Shown piece by piece: positions 24,756 through 33,097 of a stretch of DNA of 64,000 nt. Position 1 is the first letter of the stretch. The number at the start of each line of letters is the position of its first letter. The translations under genes and the position numbers were made by a program. Below the pieces are notes generated by a model that saw only the letters and a program-made list of their open reading frames with translations, ran no database searches and was not told the origin of the DNA. This DNA is from Halococcus qingdaonensis. GTDB taxonomy: Archaea; Halobacteriota; Halobacteria; Halobacteriales; Halococcaceae. The stretch spans positions 2,577,112-2,641,111 of the forward strand of contig NZ_CP101943.1 in NCBI RefSeq assembly GCF_024508235.1, written 5' to 3'.

Positions 24756-26375
24756 TTAGTTGTCGGTGAGTAGCCGGCGGAGCACGTTGCCGTAGGCCGG
24801 GCGCGTGATCAGCACGCCGATCAACACGCCGACGATGGTGATGATGGCGAACCCGCGGAGATCGCCGAGGCTGAGCAGCGCGAGCGGGCTCATCGCGATC
24901 ACGGTCGTCGCGGCGGCCGCGCCGATGACCCAGAACGCCCGTCGGAACCGACTTTTGAACACTCGGCCCGTGCTCACGTCGCTCTGGAGGATCTCGTCGG
25001 CGATGATCACCAGATCGTCGACCCCGGTCCCGATGACGGCGATGAAGCCAGCGATATGCGAGAGATCGAGCGGCAGCCCGATCGTGGCCGCGAAGCCGAG
25101 CAGGATGAACACCTCCGAGAGCCCCGTCAGCAGCATCGGCACCGCCACCCGCGGTTCGCGATATCTGACGAAGATCGCCACGCTGACCGCGAGCACCGCC
25201 ACCAATCCCGTGACGAGCGAGAGCCCCTTGAACCGCTGGGCGACGCTCGGCAGGATGTACTGGCTCGTCCCCTCCTGGAGATTGAGCGGCGCGGGCAGCG
25301 CACCCGCCTGGAGGTCAACCTGGAGCCCTTGAGCCTGCGAGGCGTTCTGTGCCGACGTCTGATAGACCGGATCGTCGACGAACTCGCCGCTGGCGAAGCC
25401 CCGTGCGAGATCGGGGTCGACGCCCGCCGAGTAGACGACTTCGCCGTCACGCACCGTCAGCAGACAGTGGCCGCCACCGCCGCGACCGTAGCCACAGGTA
25501 CGGTTCGCCGGGTCGTCGAAGCCGAACCGCTGCATCTTCTCGGTGAACGGTTTGGCCGCCTCCTCGGTGAGCGTCACCGGGACGACCGGTTCACCGGTCT
25601 GCTGGTCCTGCCGAACGGGTCGAACGTCTTGGAACGACTGCTGGCTCGGCAGCGCGGTCACGTTACACGTGGTCGGGCCGGTCCCGTTCGCACTACTGTT
25701 GCCGCTGGCGTTCGTTCCGACGGGACCTTCGCAGTAGCTCGGCGTCCGATTGCCCTCGACGGTGAAGTACGCGACCGTCTTCACCTGGCCCTGATCGGCG
25801 ACGAGCTCCCTGAGTTCCGAACGGTTCTGGTTCGGCACCTCGATGCTGACGTAGCGCTCGCCGCCCGAGGACACCGTCTGAACGGAGCCGCCGGAGAGAC
25901 CGGATTCGCTGATCTTGTTGCTCAGCACTTCGACGGCCGTGTCGTAGGTCTCCTTGGTCAGACCATCGCTGACGTCGCCTTGCTGGACGTCGTAGCCGGC
26001 CGACTGGAGCGCGCTCGCGAACGCACGCTGGGAGACGTTCCCCGAGTAGACCTCGACGGTGGCGCTGCCGTTGCCGGTGCGCACTCGAACGTCGGTCGTC
26101 GAGACGTTCAACTCGCTCGCGACCTGTCCGGTGAGGTTGTTTCCTCCTCGGGGACCGACGTCGACGCCCTCGGCGGTGAGTCCCGACAGCGGCGCACGGA
26201 TCTGCGAGCCGCCGGAGAGATCGAGCCCGTACTGGAGGTTCGTCGGCCCGGTCGTGACGTTGCCGTTGGTCGCGTTCGCCGCCACGCCACCGCCGAGGCC
26301 GGGCGCGAACAGCGCGACGGCGGCCGCGAGGACGAAGATCACGAGCAGGCCGATGCGCCAGTTCTCACGGATCAT
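24756..26375 (-). CDS. secD: Protein-export membrane protein SecD
   Basis: This 539-residue membrane protein joins SecF and the SecYEG channel to improve protein release and use of the proton gradient on the outer side. The N-terminal helix is followed by LQYGLDLSGGSQIR, the hallmark D1 motif, a large external domain (about residues 45-365), and five C-terminal helices containing VLAVSVAIFVRYREPRVAVP and GFIAVIGTGVDDLVIIADE. Archaea have no SecA, so its energetic role differs from bacteria. It overlaps secF by four bases. Confidence 0.94.
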   Translation of the reverse strand: MIRENWRIGLLVIFVLAAAVALFAPGLGGGVAANATNGNVTTGPTNLQYGLDLSGGSQIRAPLSGLTAEGVDVGPRGGNNLTGQVASELNVSTTDVRVRTGNGSATVEVYSGNVSQRAFASALQSAGYDVQQGDVSDGLTKETYDTAVEVLSNKISESGLSGGSVQTVSSGGERYVSIEVPNQNRSELRELVADQGQVKTVAYFTVEGNRTPSYCEGPVGTNASGNSSANGTGPTTCNVTALPSQQSFQDVRPVRQDQQTGEPVVPVTLTEEAAKPFTEKMQRFGFDDPANRTCGYGRGGGGHCLLTVRDGEVVYSAGVDPDLARGFASGEFVDDPVYQTSAQNASQAQGLQVDLQAGALPAPLNLQEGTSQYILPSVAQRFKGLSLVTGLVAVLAVSVAIFVRYREPRVAVPMLLTGLSEVFILLGFAATIGLPLDLSHIAGFIAVIGTGVDDLVIIADEILQSDVSTGRVFKSRFRRAFWVIGAAAATTVIAMSPLALLSLGDLRGFAIITIVGVLIGVLITRPAYGNVLRRLLTDN

Positions 26376-27250
26376 CGTGCGATCCCCTCGAACTTGTACC
26401 AGCGAAGCAGGCTCACGTTGAGCAGATAGGTGTTCATCAGATCGACGGCGAGCCCCATCACGAGCACGACCCCGACCTGCGACAGGAGGGGGATGTTGAA
26501 GACGAACTTCGAGGCGACAATCGCCATCACTGCCATCGCCGACATCGAGGTGAGCGTCATCGTCACGCCCGTGCGTCGCGCGCGATAGGTGCTCTCGTAG
26601 AAATCACCGCGGCGCTTGAGCACGTGGTTGTTGAGCAGGATGTCGGAGTCGACGCTGTAGCCGATCAGCATCAACAGCGCCGCCACCGTGCCCAGCGAGA
26701 GTTCGATCCCGAAGAGATTCATCAGCGCGAGCGGCACGACGATATCGGAAAACGCCGAGAGGATGACGGCGATCGAGGGGACGAGGCTTCGAAAGAGCAC
26801 GAACACGAGCAGCGCCATGCCGACGAACGCCGCCACCAGCCCCAGCACCCCGAGCTGCTGGACGTCGGAGCCGAAGCTCGCGGAGGTCTCCTGTACGGAT
26901 TCGACGGTGTAGCCCGCGGACTCCGCGGCCGACGTGAGCGCGTCGGTGTCGGTCGATTGGGTGGTGACGATGAAGGTGTTGCCGCCCGCGGTCGGCGTGA
27001 CGGTTGGCTGACCGTCGACGGCGGGGAGAGCGGCAAAGGTGTCCTGAATCTGGGCCTGACCCGCTCCCGTCGTGACCTGGAGTTCGGTACCACCGGTGAA
27101 CTCGATGCCGGGCGTCACCGGCGCGCCGGTCATGAGAAACCAGCCGCCGAGAACCGCGAGCGCGAGGACGAGCACCACCAGCGGGATCGCGGCGAGCTGG
27201 CGGTCGGTATAGTCGGTGTAATCGACTGCCGGTACGTCGAGCGCAGCCAT
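26372..27250 (-). CDS. secF: Protein-export membrane protein SecF
   Basis: This 292-residue protein has six membrane helices. After the first comes GIEFTGGTEL, the SecF counterpart of the SecD motif, then an external domain (about 55-130), and the conserved membrane segments LIGYSVDSDILLNNHVLK and GLAVDLMNTYLLN, where the Asp and Asn residues of helix four lie. It is the first gene of secF-secD, the reverse of the bacterial order, and overlaps secD by ATGA. Confidence 0.93.
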   Translation of the reverse strand: MAALDVPAVDYTDYTDRQLAAIPLVVLVLALAVLGGWFLMTGAPVTPGIEFTGGTELQVTTGAGQAQIQDTFAALPAVDGQPTVTPTAGGNTFIVTTQSTDTDALTSAAESAGYTVESVQETSASFGSDVQQLGVLGLVAAFVGMALLVFVLFRSLVPSIAVILSAFSDIVVPLALMNLFGIELSLGTVAALLMLIGYSVDSDILLNNHVLKRRGDFYESTYRARRTGVTMTLTSMSAMAVMAIVASKFVFNIPLLSQVGVVLVMGLAVDLMNTYLLNVSLLRWYKFEGIAR

Positions 27251-27301
27251 GTCCTGCGGTCCGGAAGGCCCGCGAATAAACGTTTGTATGTTTCCGCCCG
27301 A

Positions 27302-28759
27302 TCACTCGCGCCGCATCGCGACCAGCGCGGCCACTAGCAGCCCGACGACCGCGACGGCGATCCCGAAGCCGGGACCGCCCGAACTCGTCGTCTCCGTATC
27401 GGTCTCGGCCCCGCCGAGTATCTCTCCTTTGCTCGTCGCGTTCGTCGTCTGCTCGTCGGTTGCGCCCAGTGTCGTCGCGGTCGCCGATGGCGTCGCGGTC
27501 TCGATGGGTGGCGCTGTCGTCGCGGTTGCCGTCGGCGTCGCCGTCGCGGTTGGTGTGGGCGTTGTGGTTTGTGTCGGTGTGGGCGTCGCAGTTGCGGTTT
27601 GCGTCGATGTTCGTTCGTCGGCGACGCCACTGAACCGCGCCGGATCGACCTGCTCGCCATCGAGATAGATCTCCGCGTTGCCGTCGATCTCGAGACCGGT
27701 GATCTCGCCCGTCACGAGATAGGCGTCGCCACCGCCGCCGAGCCGTCCGTCGACGCGTGCATCACCGATCTCGTCGACGTCCGAGTCGACGGTGACGTGT
27801 CTGTCCGCGATCGGCGCGCCGTGGCTCTCGCCGCTGCGCTCGACGCTTCCCTCGTAGCCGATCCGATAGCTCACCTTGTCCTCCGGGCTGCCGCCGACGA
27901 TCGTCAGTGCGGAGGCATCGGACGATCCGTCGCTCGACCCGCCGCTCGTGTCGACGGTCAACTCGTAGCCGGTGAAGCCGGTGATGCCGACGACGGAGCG
28001 TGCCGACGCGACGTGGACGTAGTACGTTCCGGACTCCGGAACGGTGAACTGCTGTTCCGAGGCCGTCTCGGAAGCGAACGTGTTCGTGTGGTTGCGCCCG
28101 CTCGCGGGATCGAGGCGGTTGCCGTCACCGTCGAAGAGGGAGACGGCGACGTTCTGGCCGTACTCGGCCCCGGGATCGGTTATCCGCGCGGTCGTGGTGA
28201 TCGTCTCGCCCGCACTCGCCTCGACCGCGAACACGTCCTCGCGCTGCTCGAACAGCGTCGCGTTGTAGGTCTTCCCCGGCTCGACGACCGTGGCTCCCTG
28301 CTCGCCGCGCTCGAACTCGTCCTGTTCGGCGGTCGCGACCGCCACCGAGTAGCGCGCCTCGTACCCGATGTCGTGGGTGACTTCGAGGTAGTACGTCCCG
28401 TCTTCGGGGGCGACGGCACCGATGATGGCGGCGTCCTCGGTGCCGCCCGACGTCCCAGTGCCGAGCTCGCCGTTCGGTCCGTGCAGCGTGACGGTCGGGT
28501 ATTCGGCTCCGAAACCACCGGTCACCCTGATCGCCTCGCCGGCGTTCGCCTCGAATTTATACCAGTCGTCGTCGGTGTCCTTCGTATCGGCTTCGACGAA
28601 CGTCCGCTCGGGGAGCTCCATCGCGTCCGCCCGCTCGTCGTTCGGTCCGGTCTCGTTCACCGTGGCGCTCTGGCCCGCGACCGTCGCCGAGAACGCACCC
28701 AGCGCGGACAGACAGACGACCGTGACGAGCAGCCACGCCAGCGTCCCTCGTCGGTTCAT
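27302..28759 (-). CDS. Secreted PPC-domain protein with PGF-CTERM anchor
   Basis: This 485-residue surface protein begins with a Sec signal peptide (hydrophobic core about residues 9-25, cleavage near VAGQS). Two pre-peptidase C-terminal (PPC) beta domains follow (about 38-140 and 150-270), both with the YYLEV/YYVHV-type final strand. A further beta-rich part precedes a Thr/Pro/Ala linker of about 50 residues, likely O-glycosylated. The end carries the PGF-CTERM sorting signal GGPGFGIAVAVVGLLVA plus Arg, which archaeosortase A cuts for lipid attachment. No enzymatic domain is visible, so binding or structural roles are likely. A purine-rich leader lies before the start. Confidence 0.82.
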   Translation of the reverse strand: MNRRGTLAWLLVTVVCLSALGAFSATVAGQSATVNETGPNDERADAMELPERTFVEADTKDTDDDWYKFEANAGEAIRVTGGFGAEYPTVTLHGPNGELGTGTSGGTEDAAIIGAVAPEDGTYYLEVTHDIGYEARYSVAVATAEQDEFERGEQGATVVEPGKTYNATLFEQREDVFAVEASAGETITTTARITDPGAEYGQNVAVSLFDGDGNRLDPASGRNHTNTFASETASEQQFTVPESGTYYVHVASARSVVGITGFTGYELTVDTSGGSSDGSSDASALTIVGGSPEDKVSYRIGYEGSVERSGESHGAPIADRHVTVDSDVDEIGDARVDGRLGGGGDAYLVTGEITGLEIDGNAEIYLDGEQVDPARFSGVADERTSTQTATATPTPTQTTTPTPTATATPTATATTAPPIETATPSATATTLGATDEQTTNATSKGEILGGAETDTETTSSGGPGFGIAVAVVGLLVAALVAMRRE

Positions 28760-28805
28760 CGTTTCCCGTCTCTCACATCGTGGAATAAGCTTTCTGTTGC
28801 TGGAA

Positions 28806-28872
28806 TCTCTTCTTCTCTTCTCTCATGCTCTTCATTTCCTCTCTCTTCCTCTCACTCTCCCCCCCCTCTCCT
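28806..28872. repeat. Polypyrimidine/polypurine tract
   Basis: About 67 bases on the plus strand are nearly all C and T, with only about five purines and a run of eight C. Read along the genes on the minus strand this is a purine tract in the region between the DUF5812-like gene and the PPC surface protein. Such tracts can form triplex DNA, and as RNA the purine-rich leader would be unstructured. It is not a recognisable coding or RNA element. Confidence 0.75.
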
Positions 28873-28874
28873 GC

Positions 28875-29342
28875 TCAGGGAAGATACCGAACTGCCACGA
28901 CGCCCGCCTCGGCATCGGAACGCACTTCCACCCGGTTCACGCCGAGTCGAGCCGCGCGCACGAGCGTCGCCTCGTCGTCGAGAACGTCGTCGACGGCCTT
29001 TCGGACACGTTCTGCGGGCACCGTCAGCACGTGAATCTCGCCGACACCGGCGCGCTCGCGGGTCGTCAGCTCGCCTTCTTCCTGTGCGTCCGCAAGTTCG
29101 TGCTCCTGACTCGTGGGTGGCTCCTCGCTGTGTTCGGTCGATAGCGAGCGCCGTGCATCCATCTCGACCAGTTCCCACGCGAGCTCCATCGGACCGGCGG
29201 GCGCGATCGTCCCTTCGATCGCGTCGTCCGCGTCGAGACCGGGATTCGCCGCGAGCGTGTGGACCTGTCCGTCGGCCGTGTCGTGCAACACCGCCGACTC
29301 GTCGTCGGCGTGCGTGACGAGAAACGTACTTTCGGTCGTCAT
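28875..29342 (-). CDS. Haloarchaeal conserved protein, DUF5812-like
   Basis: This 155-residue acidic soluble protein starts MTTESTFLVTHADDESAVLHD and contains a predicted OB-like strand-rich first half (EGTIAPAGPMELAWELVEM) and a second alpha/beta half with IHVLTVPAERVRKAVDDVLDDE. I associate it with a haloarchaea-only family (DUF5812), from memory. No metal-binding or catalytic motif is visible. It is transcribed towards the PGF-CTERM protein gene, 115 bases away. Confidence 0.62.
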   Translation of the reverse strand: MTTESTFLVTHADDESAVLHDTADGQVHTLAANPGLDADDAIEGTIAPAGPMELAWELVEMDARRSLSTEHSEEPPTSQEHELADAQEEGELTTRERAGVGEIHVLTVPAERVRKAVDDVLDDEATLVRAARLGVNRVEVRSDAEAGVVAVRYLP

Positions 29343-29392
29343 ATTTGCCGTTCGGGCGCGATCCGATTGACCCTTTCAGTTCGGGGTGGCGT

Positions 29393-29944
29393 TCACCGCA
29401 TGAGTCGGTGGACCAGATAGATGCCGACGGCCGCACAGACCGGCGGGACCAGTCCCCAGAGCTGTGGGAGCGCGTAGAGGAACTCGACGACGCCCGCGAG
29501 CGACCCGCTGACCGCTTCCCGCTCGCCAGCCGGGATCGTGATCACCAGGCCGATGTAGAGCGCGACGAAGAACAGGTAGCCAGCGACTGCGAGGCTCGTG
29601 TCGTAGTGCTTCCTGTCGCCGACGCGACGATGGCGGCGCGCGACGAACAGGACCGGCGCGAGCAGCGGGCCGACGATGAACAGTCCGACGAGCACGAAAA
29701 ACGCCCGCGAGAGCGTCAGCGACCCGCCGCCGGCGGTCGCCGTGCGCGAGACGAGCGTGACGAGCGAGAGCGTCATCAGGATGGCCACGAGCAGTGCCAC
29801 GAGCCCGCCGACGACGACGTAGGACTTGAACAGCCACGACCGGCTCGATCCGAACGCGTACGGGATCGCGCCGAACAGCCCCGAGTAGGCCTCCTCGTTC
29901 GGCCCGCTCGTCCCGCCCGGTTCCTCGACGTTCGCCTCACCCAT
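29393..29944 (-). CDS. Four-helix membrane protein of unknown function
   Basis: This 183-residue protein has a soluble acidic N-terminus of about 35 residues, then four membrane helices (about 40-65, 80-103, 118-140 and 150-180). An Arg/His-rich loop, ARRHRRVGDRKHYD, sits between helices two and three and probably faces the cytoplasm. It resembles Yip1-like or other general haloarchaeal membrane proteins, but I recognise no family firmly. It is divergent from pgi. Confidence 0.6.
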   Translation of the reverse strand: MGEANVEEPGGTSGPNEEAYSGLFGAIPYAFGSSRSWLFKSYVVVGGLVALLVAILMTLSLVTLVSRTATAGGGSLTLSRAFFVLVGLFIVGPLLAPVLFVARRHRRVGDRKHYDTSLAVAGYLFFVALYIGLVITIPAGEREAVSGSLAGVVEFLYALPQLWGLVPPVCAAVGIYLVHRLMR

Positions 29945-30018
29945 GCGTCAGATCCGGGCGGCGGGCGATTAAACGCCGCGGTCGGCAACGATTTGGGGAC
30001 GGCCCTGTCACGGCCGGT

Positions 30019-31302
30019 ATGAAAATCGACATCGGCAACGCGCTCGCCAGCGAGGCCTCGCCGGGCGTCTCCCGCGAGGCACTCGATCGCCTCGACGAGC
30101 GGGTGGCGCGTGCCCACGAGCGCATCGAGCGCGGCCGACGCGACGACGAGTTCGGCTACGCCGCACTGAACCTGCCCGAAGCGACCGACCCCGACGAGAT
30201 CACGGAGACGGTCGCACCGGTGAACGACGCGGCGTACGTCCTCGTCGTCGGCATCGGCGGCAGCGCGCTCGGCGCGGCGACCATCGCCGAGGCGCTCGGC
30301 GACTCGCGGATCCTGACGCTCGACAACGTCGATCCCGACCACGTCTCGGAGGTGCTCTCGTTGCTCCCGCTCTCCGAGACGGCCGTGACGGTCGTCTCCC
30401 GATCGGGCACCACCGCCGAGACGCTGGCGAACTTCCTCGTGGTGCGCGAGGCGTTCGCCGAGGTGGGCGTCGACTGGACCGAACGAGTGGTGACGATAAC
30501 GGGCGACTCCGGCCCGCTGCGCGAACTGGCCGACCGCCACGACCTGCCCGCACTCGCGGTTCCCGACGGCGTCCCGGGCCGGTTTTCGGCGCTTTCACCT
30601 GTTGGTCTCGCTCCGGCAGCCATCCGTGGCCACGACATCGGGGCGATTCTGGATGGCGGTGCGCGCGCGGCGGATCTCTCGCCCTCGCTGTTCGAGACGC
30701 CGGCCTACGCCTACGGGGCCGTGGCGTACGCGCTCGACATGCGCGGCGCGGTGATCAACGCGATGATGCCCTACGCCGAATCGCTCGAATCGTTCGCCGA
30801 GTGGTTCGCACAGTTATGGGCCGAGAGCCTCGGCAAGGACGGGCTCGGCCAGCTGCCCACCAGAGCGCTCGGCGCGACCGACCAGCACTCCCAGCTCCAG
30901 CGCTACCGGGCGGGTCCCGGAAACACGCTCGTCACGCTCGTTCGCCCGCGCGAGCGCCCCGATCTTCGAGTTCCAGAGACCGACCACGACGACCTCGCGT
31001 ATCTCGGTGGCACGGGGCTCGGCGAGCTCCTGGATGCGGAGTTCGCCGCCACCGAAGCGAGCCTCGCCGAGGCCGGCCGTCCCTCGGTGCGGATCGAACT
31101 CGATCGGGTCGACGAGGCCGGGATCGGCGAACTGCTCTACACGATGGAGGTCGCCTGCGTGCTCGCGGGCGAACTCTACGGCATCGAGACGTTCACCCAG
31201 CCCGCCGTCGAGTGGGGCAAGCGCGCGGCCCGCGGGCTGATCGGCGACGGAAACGACGAGAGCGACTCCGTCGCCGAGAAGACCCGCCTCGTCGTCAAGT
31301 AG
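30019..31302 (+). CDS. pgi: Glucose-6-phosphate isomerase
   Basis: This 427-residue enzyme interconverts glucose-6-phosphate and fructose-6-phosphate, serving gluconeogenesis in haloarchaea, which mainly break glucose down by a semi-phosphorylated Entner-Doudoroff route. Sugar-phosphate-binding SIS motifs are present: VGIGGSALGAATI and SRSGTTAETLANF. The later segment GKDGLGQLPTRALGATDQHSQLQ contains the catalytic Glu/His region, and QPAVEWGKRAARGL near the end has the active-site Lys. Length is typical of archaeal bacterial-type Pgi. Confidence 0.93.
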   Translation: MKIDIGNALASEASPGVSREALDRLDERVARAHERIERGRRDDEFGYAALNLPEATDPDEITETVAPVNDAAYVLVVGIGGSALGAATIAEALGDSRILTLDNVDPDHVSEVLSLLPLSETAVTVVSRSGTTAETLANFLVVREAFAEVGVDWTERVVTITGDSGPLRELADRHDLPALAVPDGVPGRFSALSPVGLAPAAIRGHDIGAILDGGARAADLSPSLFETPAYAYGAVAYALDMRGAVINAMMPYAESLESFAEWFAQLWAESLGKDGLGQLPTRALGATDQHSQLQRYRAGPGNTLVTLVRPRERPDLRVPETDHDDLAYLGGTGLGELLDAEFAATEASLAEAGRPSVRIELDRVDEAGIGELLYTMEVACVLAGELYGIETFTQPAVEWGKRAARGLIGDGNDESDSVAEKTRLVVK

Positions 31303-31354
31303 CGCTCGAAAAGCGGAGGACGTATGCCGAATCGGCGACGAGTGCCCGCACGCG

Positions 31355-32143
31355 ATGGCATCCGAACACGTCGCCGGCGGGAACGACTGGCGCGATTACC
31401 TGCTCGCCGTCTCGGTCGCGCTCGGACTCGCCGCCGGCGGGTTTCTCTTCGCACAGCTCCTCGCCGTTCCGCTGACGCTTGGTCTGCTGGCTCTCGGGTT
31501 TCCGATCGAGGGTGCTGTCAGTTACACTCTCTCGACGCTCCTCCAGGGTGCGGCGTTCGTCGCCTTCGTCCTCGGCTACATGCGCTACAGCGACAGTCCG
31601 CGACTGCTCGATATCCGATGGCCGTCGCTGTCGCGCCCGCGGCGAACCCTCCGGGATATCGGCTGGGTCGTCGTCGGGTTCGTCGTTCTGCTCCTCGCAG
31701 CACAGGGAGTCGGGATCGTTCTCGATCAGTTCGGGTTCGCGCCGGGAACGAACCGCATCGAGAGCGCCGCGAGGGCACAGCCGCTGCTCGCGCTGTCGCT
31801 GGTCGTTCTTTCGTTCGTCGCGACCGGACCGGGCGAGGAGACGCTGTTCCGCGGCGGGGTTCAGGGTGTGCTCCGACGGGTGTTTTCGCCCGTCGGCGCG
31901 ATCGTCGGATCGAGCGCGCTCTTCGGGCTGGCTCACGTCACGGCGCTGGTCGCGGCGAGCGGCGCGGCCGGGGTCTGGGGCTACGTCGTCTCGACGTTCG
32001 TCCTCGGACTCGTGCTCGGCACGCTCTACGAATACACTGACAACCTCCTCGTGCCGATCCTCGTCCACGGCGGCTACAACGCCCTCCTGTTCGTCCAGCT
32101 CTATCTCGTCGAGACGAGCGGTTTGGGCTTCCTCGCTCCGTAG
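31355..32143 (+). CDS. CPBP-family intramembrane protease
   Basis: This 262-residue membrane protein has about seven to eight helices and the CPBP (Abi/Rce1-like) metal motif: Glu161-Glu162 and Arg166 in GPGEETLFRGGVQ, the His in LFGLAHVT about 20 residues on, and the final His in PILVHGGYNALL. Such proteins cut membrane-bound peptides or prenylated proteins; in bacteria some serve bacteriocin immunity. The substrate here is unknown. It abuts nob1, which ends on the opposite strand one base away. Confidence 0.82.
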   Translation: MASEHVAGGNDWRDYLLAVSVALGLAAGGFLFAQLLAVPLTLGLLALGFPIEGAVSYTLSTLLQGAAFVAFVLGYMRYSDSPRLLDIRWPSLSRPRRTLRDIGWVVVGFVVLLLAAQGVGIVLDQFGFAPGTNRIESAARAQPLLALSLVVLSFVATGPGEETLFRGGVQGVLRRVFSPVGAIVGSSALFGLAHVTALVAASGAAGVWGYVVSTFVLGLVLGTLYEYTDNLLVPILVHGGYNALLFVQLYLVETSGLGFLAP

Positions 32144-32602
32144 CTACGAGGGGTTCTTCCGGGTGAGGCCGCTGCCGCAGATCGGACAGCGATCCTTGTT
32201 CTCGTCGAACACGCGGCCACAGCCCTGACACTGGAAGTCCCAGTCGCGCTGTTCGGTGATCCCGTCGCGAGCGATGAACTCGACGTAGATGTCGAGTCGC
32301 TCGGCGACGTTCTGCATAGCGTAGTCGTCGGTCACCAGCTTTGCATCGAGTTCGAAGGCGGCCGCCAGCAGTTCGATATCCGTCTCCGAGAGTTCTTCCT
32401 TGTCGCCGCTCTCGCTCGCGGCGCGTTCGATGCGCCCGATGACGGCCTCTTCGGGCACGTGGATGTACATACCCGCTCCTTCGAGCGCGTCGTAGCGATA
32501 GGAACTCTCGCCGTCGAGTTCGGCACCGACGGCGGGCACGGTCGCGATGTCGTCGCCGGCGTCGTACTCGTTGATGAACGCCGAGGCGTCGAGGATCTCC
32601 AT
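32144..32602 (-). CDS. nob1: rRNA maturation endonuclease Nob1
   Basis: This 152-residue protein cuts the 3' end of pre-16S rRNA (site D) in archaea. An N-terminal PIN domain contains the acidic residues in LDASAFINEY, SETDIELLAAAFELDAKLVTDDYAM, and a C-terminal zinc ribbon has CQGCGRVF and CPICGSGL. Both domains and the length match archaeal Nob1. It overlaps by one base the PRC-barrel gene upstream, so the two are co-expressed. Confidence 0.9.
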   Translation of the reverse strand: MEILDASAFINEYDAGDDIATVPAVGAELDGESSYRYDALEGAGMYIHVPEEAVIGRIERAASESGDKEELSETDIELLAAAFELDAKLVTDDYAMQNVAERLDIYVEFIARDGITEQRDWDFQCQGCGRVFDENKDRCPICGSGLTRKNPS

Positions 32603-32844
32603 TAGCGGTCGACGACGATGTGGTCTTTGACGGCCTGCACGCGGCCGATGGCGACGGCGTATCTCCCGTCCTCGTCGCGTTCGAGGTCGATCTGTTCGGT
32701 GGTCTCGCTCCGCGGCGTGATGAGCAGATCGCCCAGTCGCCCCGTGTCGGGGTCCATCGTCAGCGTCGAGAGCGTGCCCAGTTCGGTACCATCGGAGCCG
32801 ATGACGGCCTTGTCGATTAGCTTCCGTGCGAGTACGTCCGGCAT
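32602..32844 (-). CDS. PRC-barrel domain protein
   Basis: This 80-residue protein is a single PRC-barrel: strands and turns with ARKLIDKAVIGSDGTELGTLSTLTMDP, then GRLGDLLITP and a final strand HIVVDR. PRC-barrels occur in RimM and in photosynthetic reaction centres, and archaeal single-domain forms are linked to ribosome maturation or, in some species, to cell division (CdpB-type proteins). Co-transcription with nob1 (TAATG overlap) is compatible with either. The start at 32844 is chosen because longer in-frame upstream sequence is basic and unlike the family. Confidence 0.8.
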   Translation of the reverse strand: MPDVLARKLIDKAVIGSDGTELGTLSTLTMDPDTGRLGDLLITPRSETTEQIDLERDEDGRYAVAIGRVQAVKDHIVVDR

Positions 32845-33097
32845 ACCCGCCCTACCGTGGCCGCCCATTATAAACACCACGGAGGCCCGAGAGCATTCCC
32901 GCGCGCGGAGCGCCCGACGATATCGTTTTCGTGCTGGCGTGTGCTGTGTCCGCATGAACGACGCCGATCGTACCGCAGTGTGAGAGCCACTTCGCATGCA
33001 GACGGTGCAGTTTCCGTTTCTCGCCCACGCGGGCGTGACGATGCGCTTAACTGCCGTGACCGACTCGAACGAACAACGACTTTCTCGGGTGAACGCC

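Noticed and set aside
25056..26429. 457-codon plus-strand frame opposite secD
   Set aside because: Antisense shadow of a conserved membrane protein; composition His/Arg-rich, unlike any halophilic protein.
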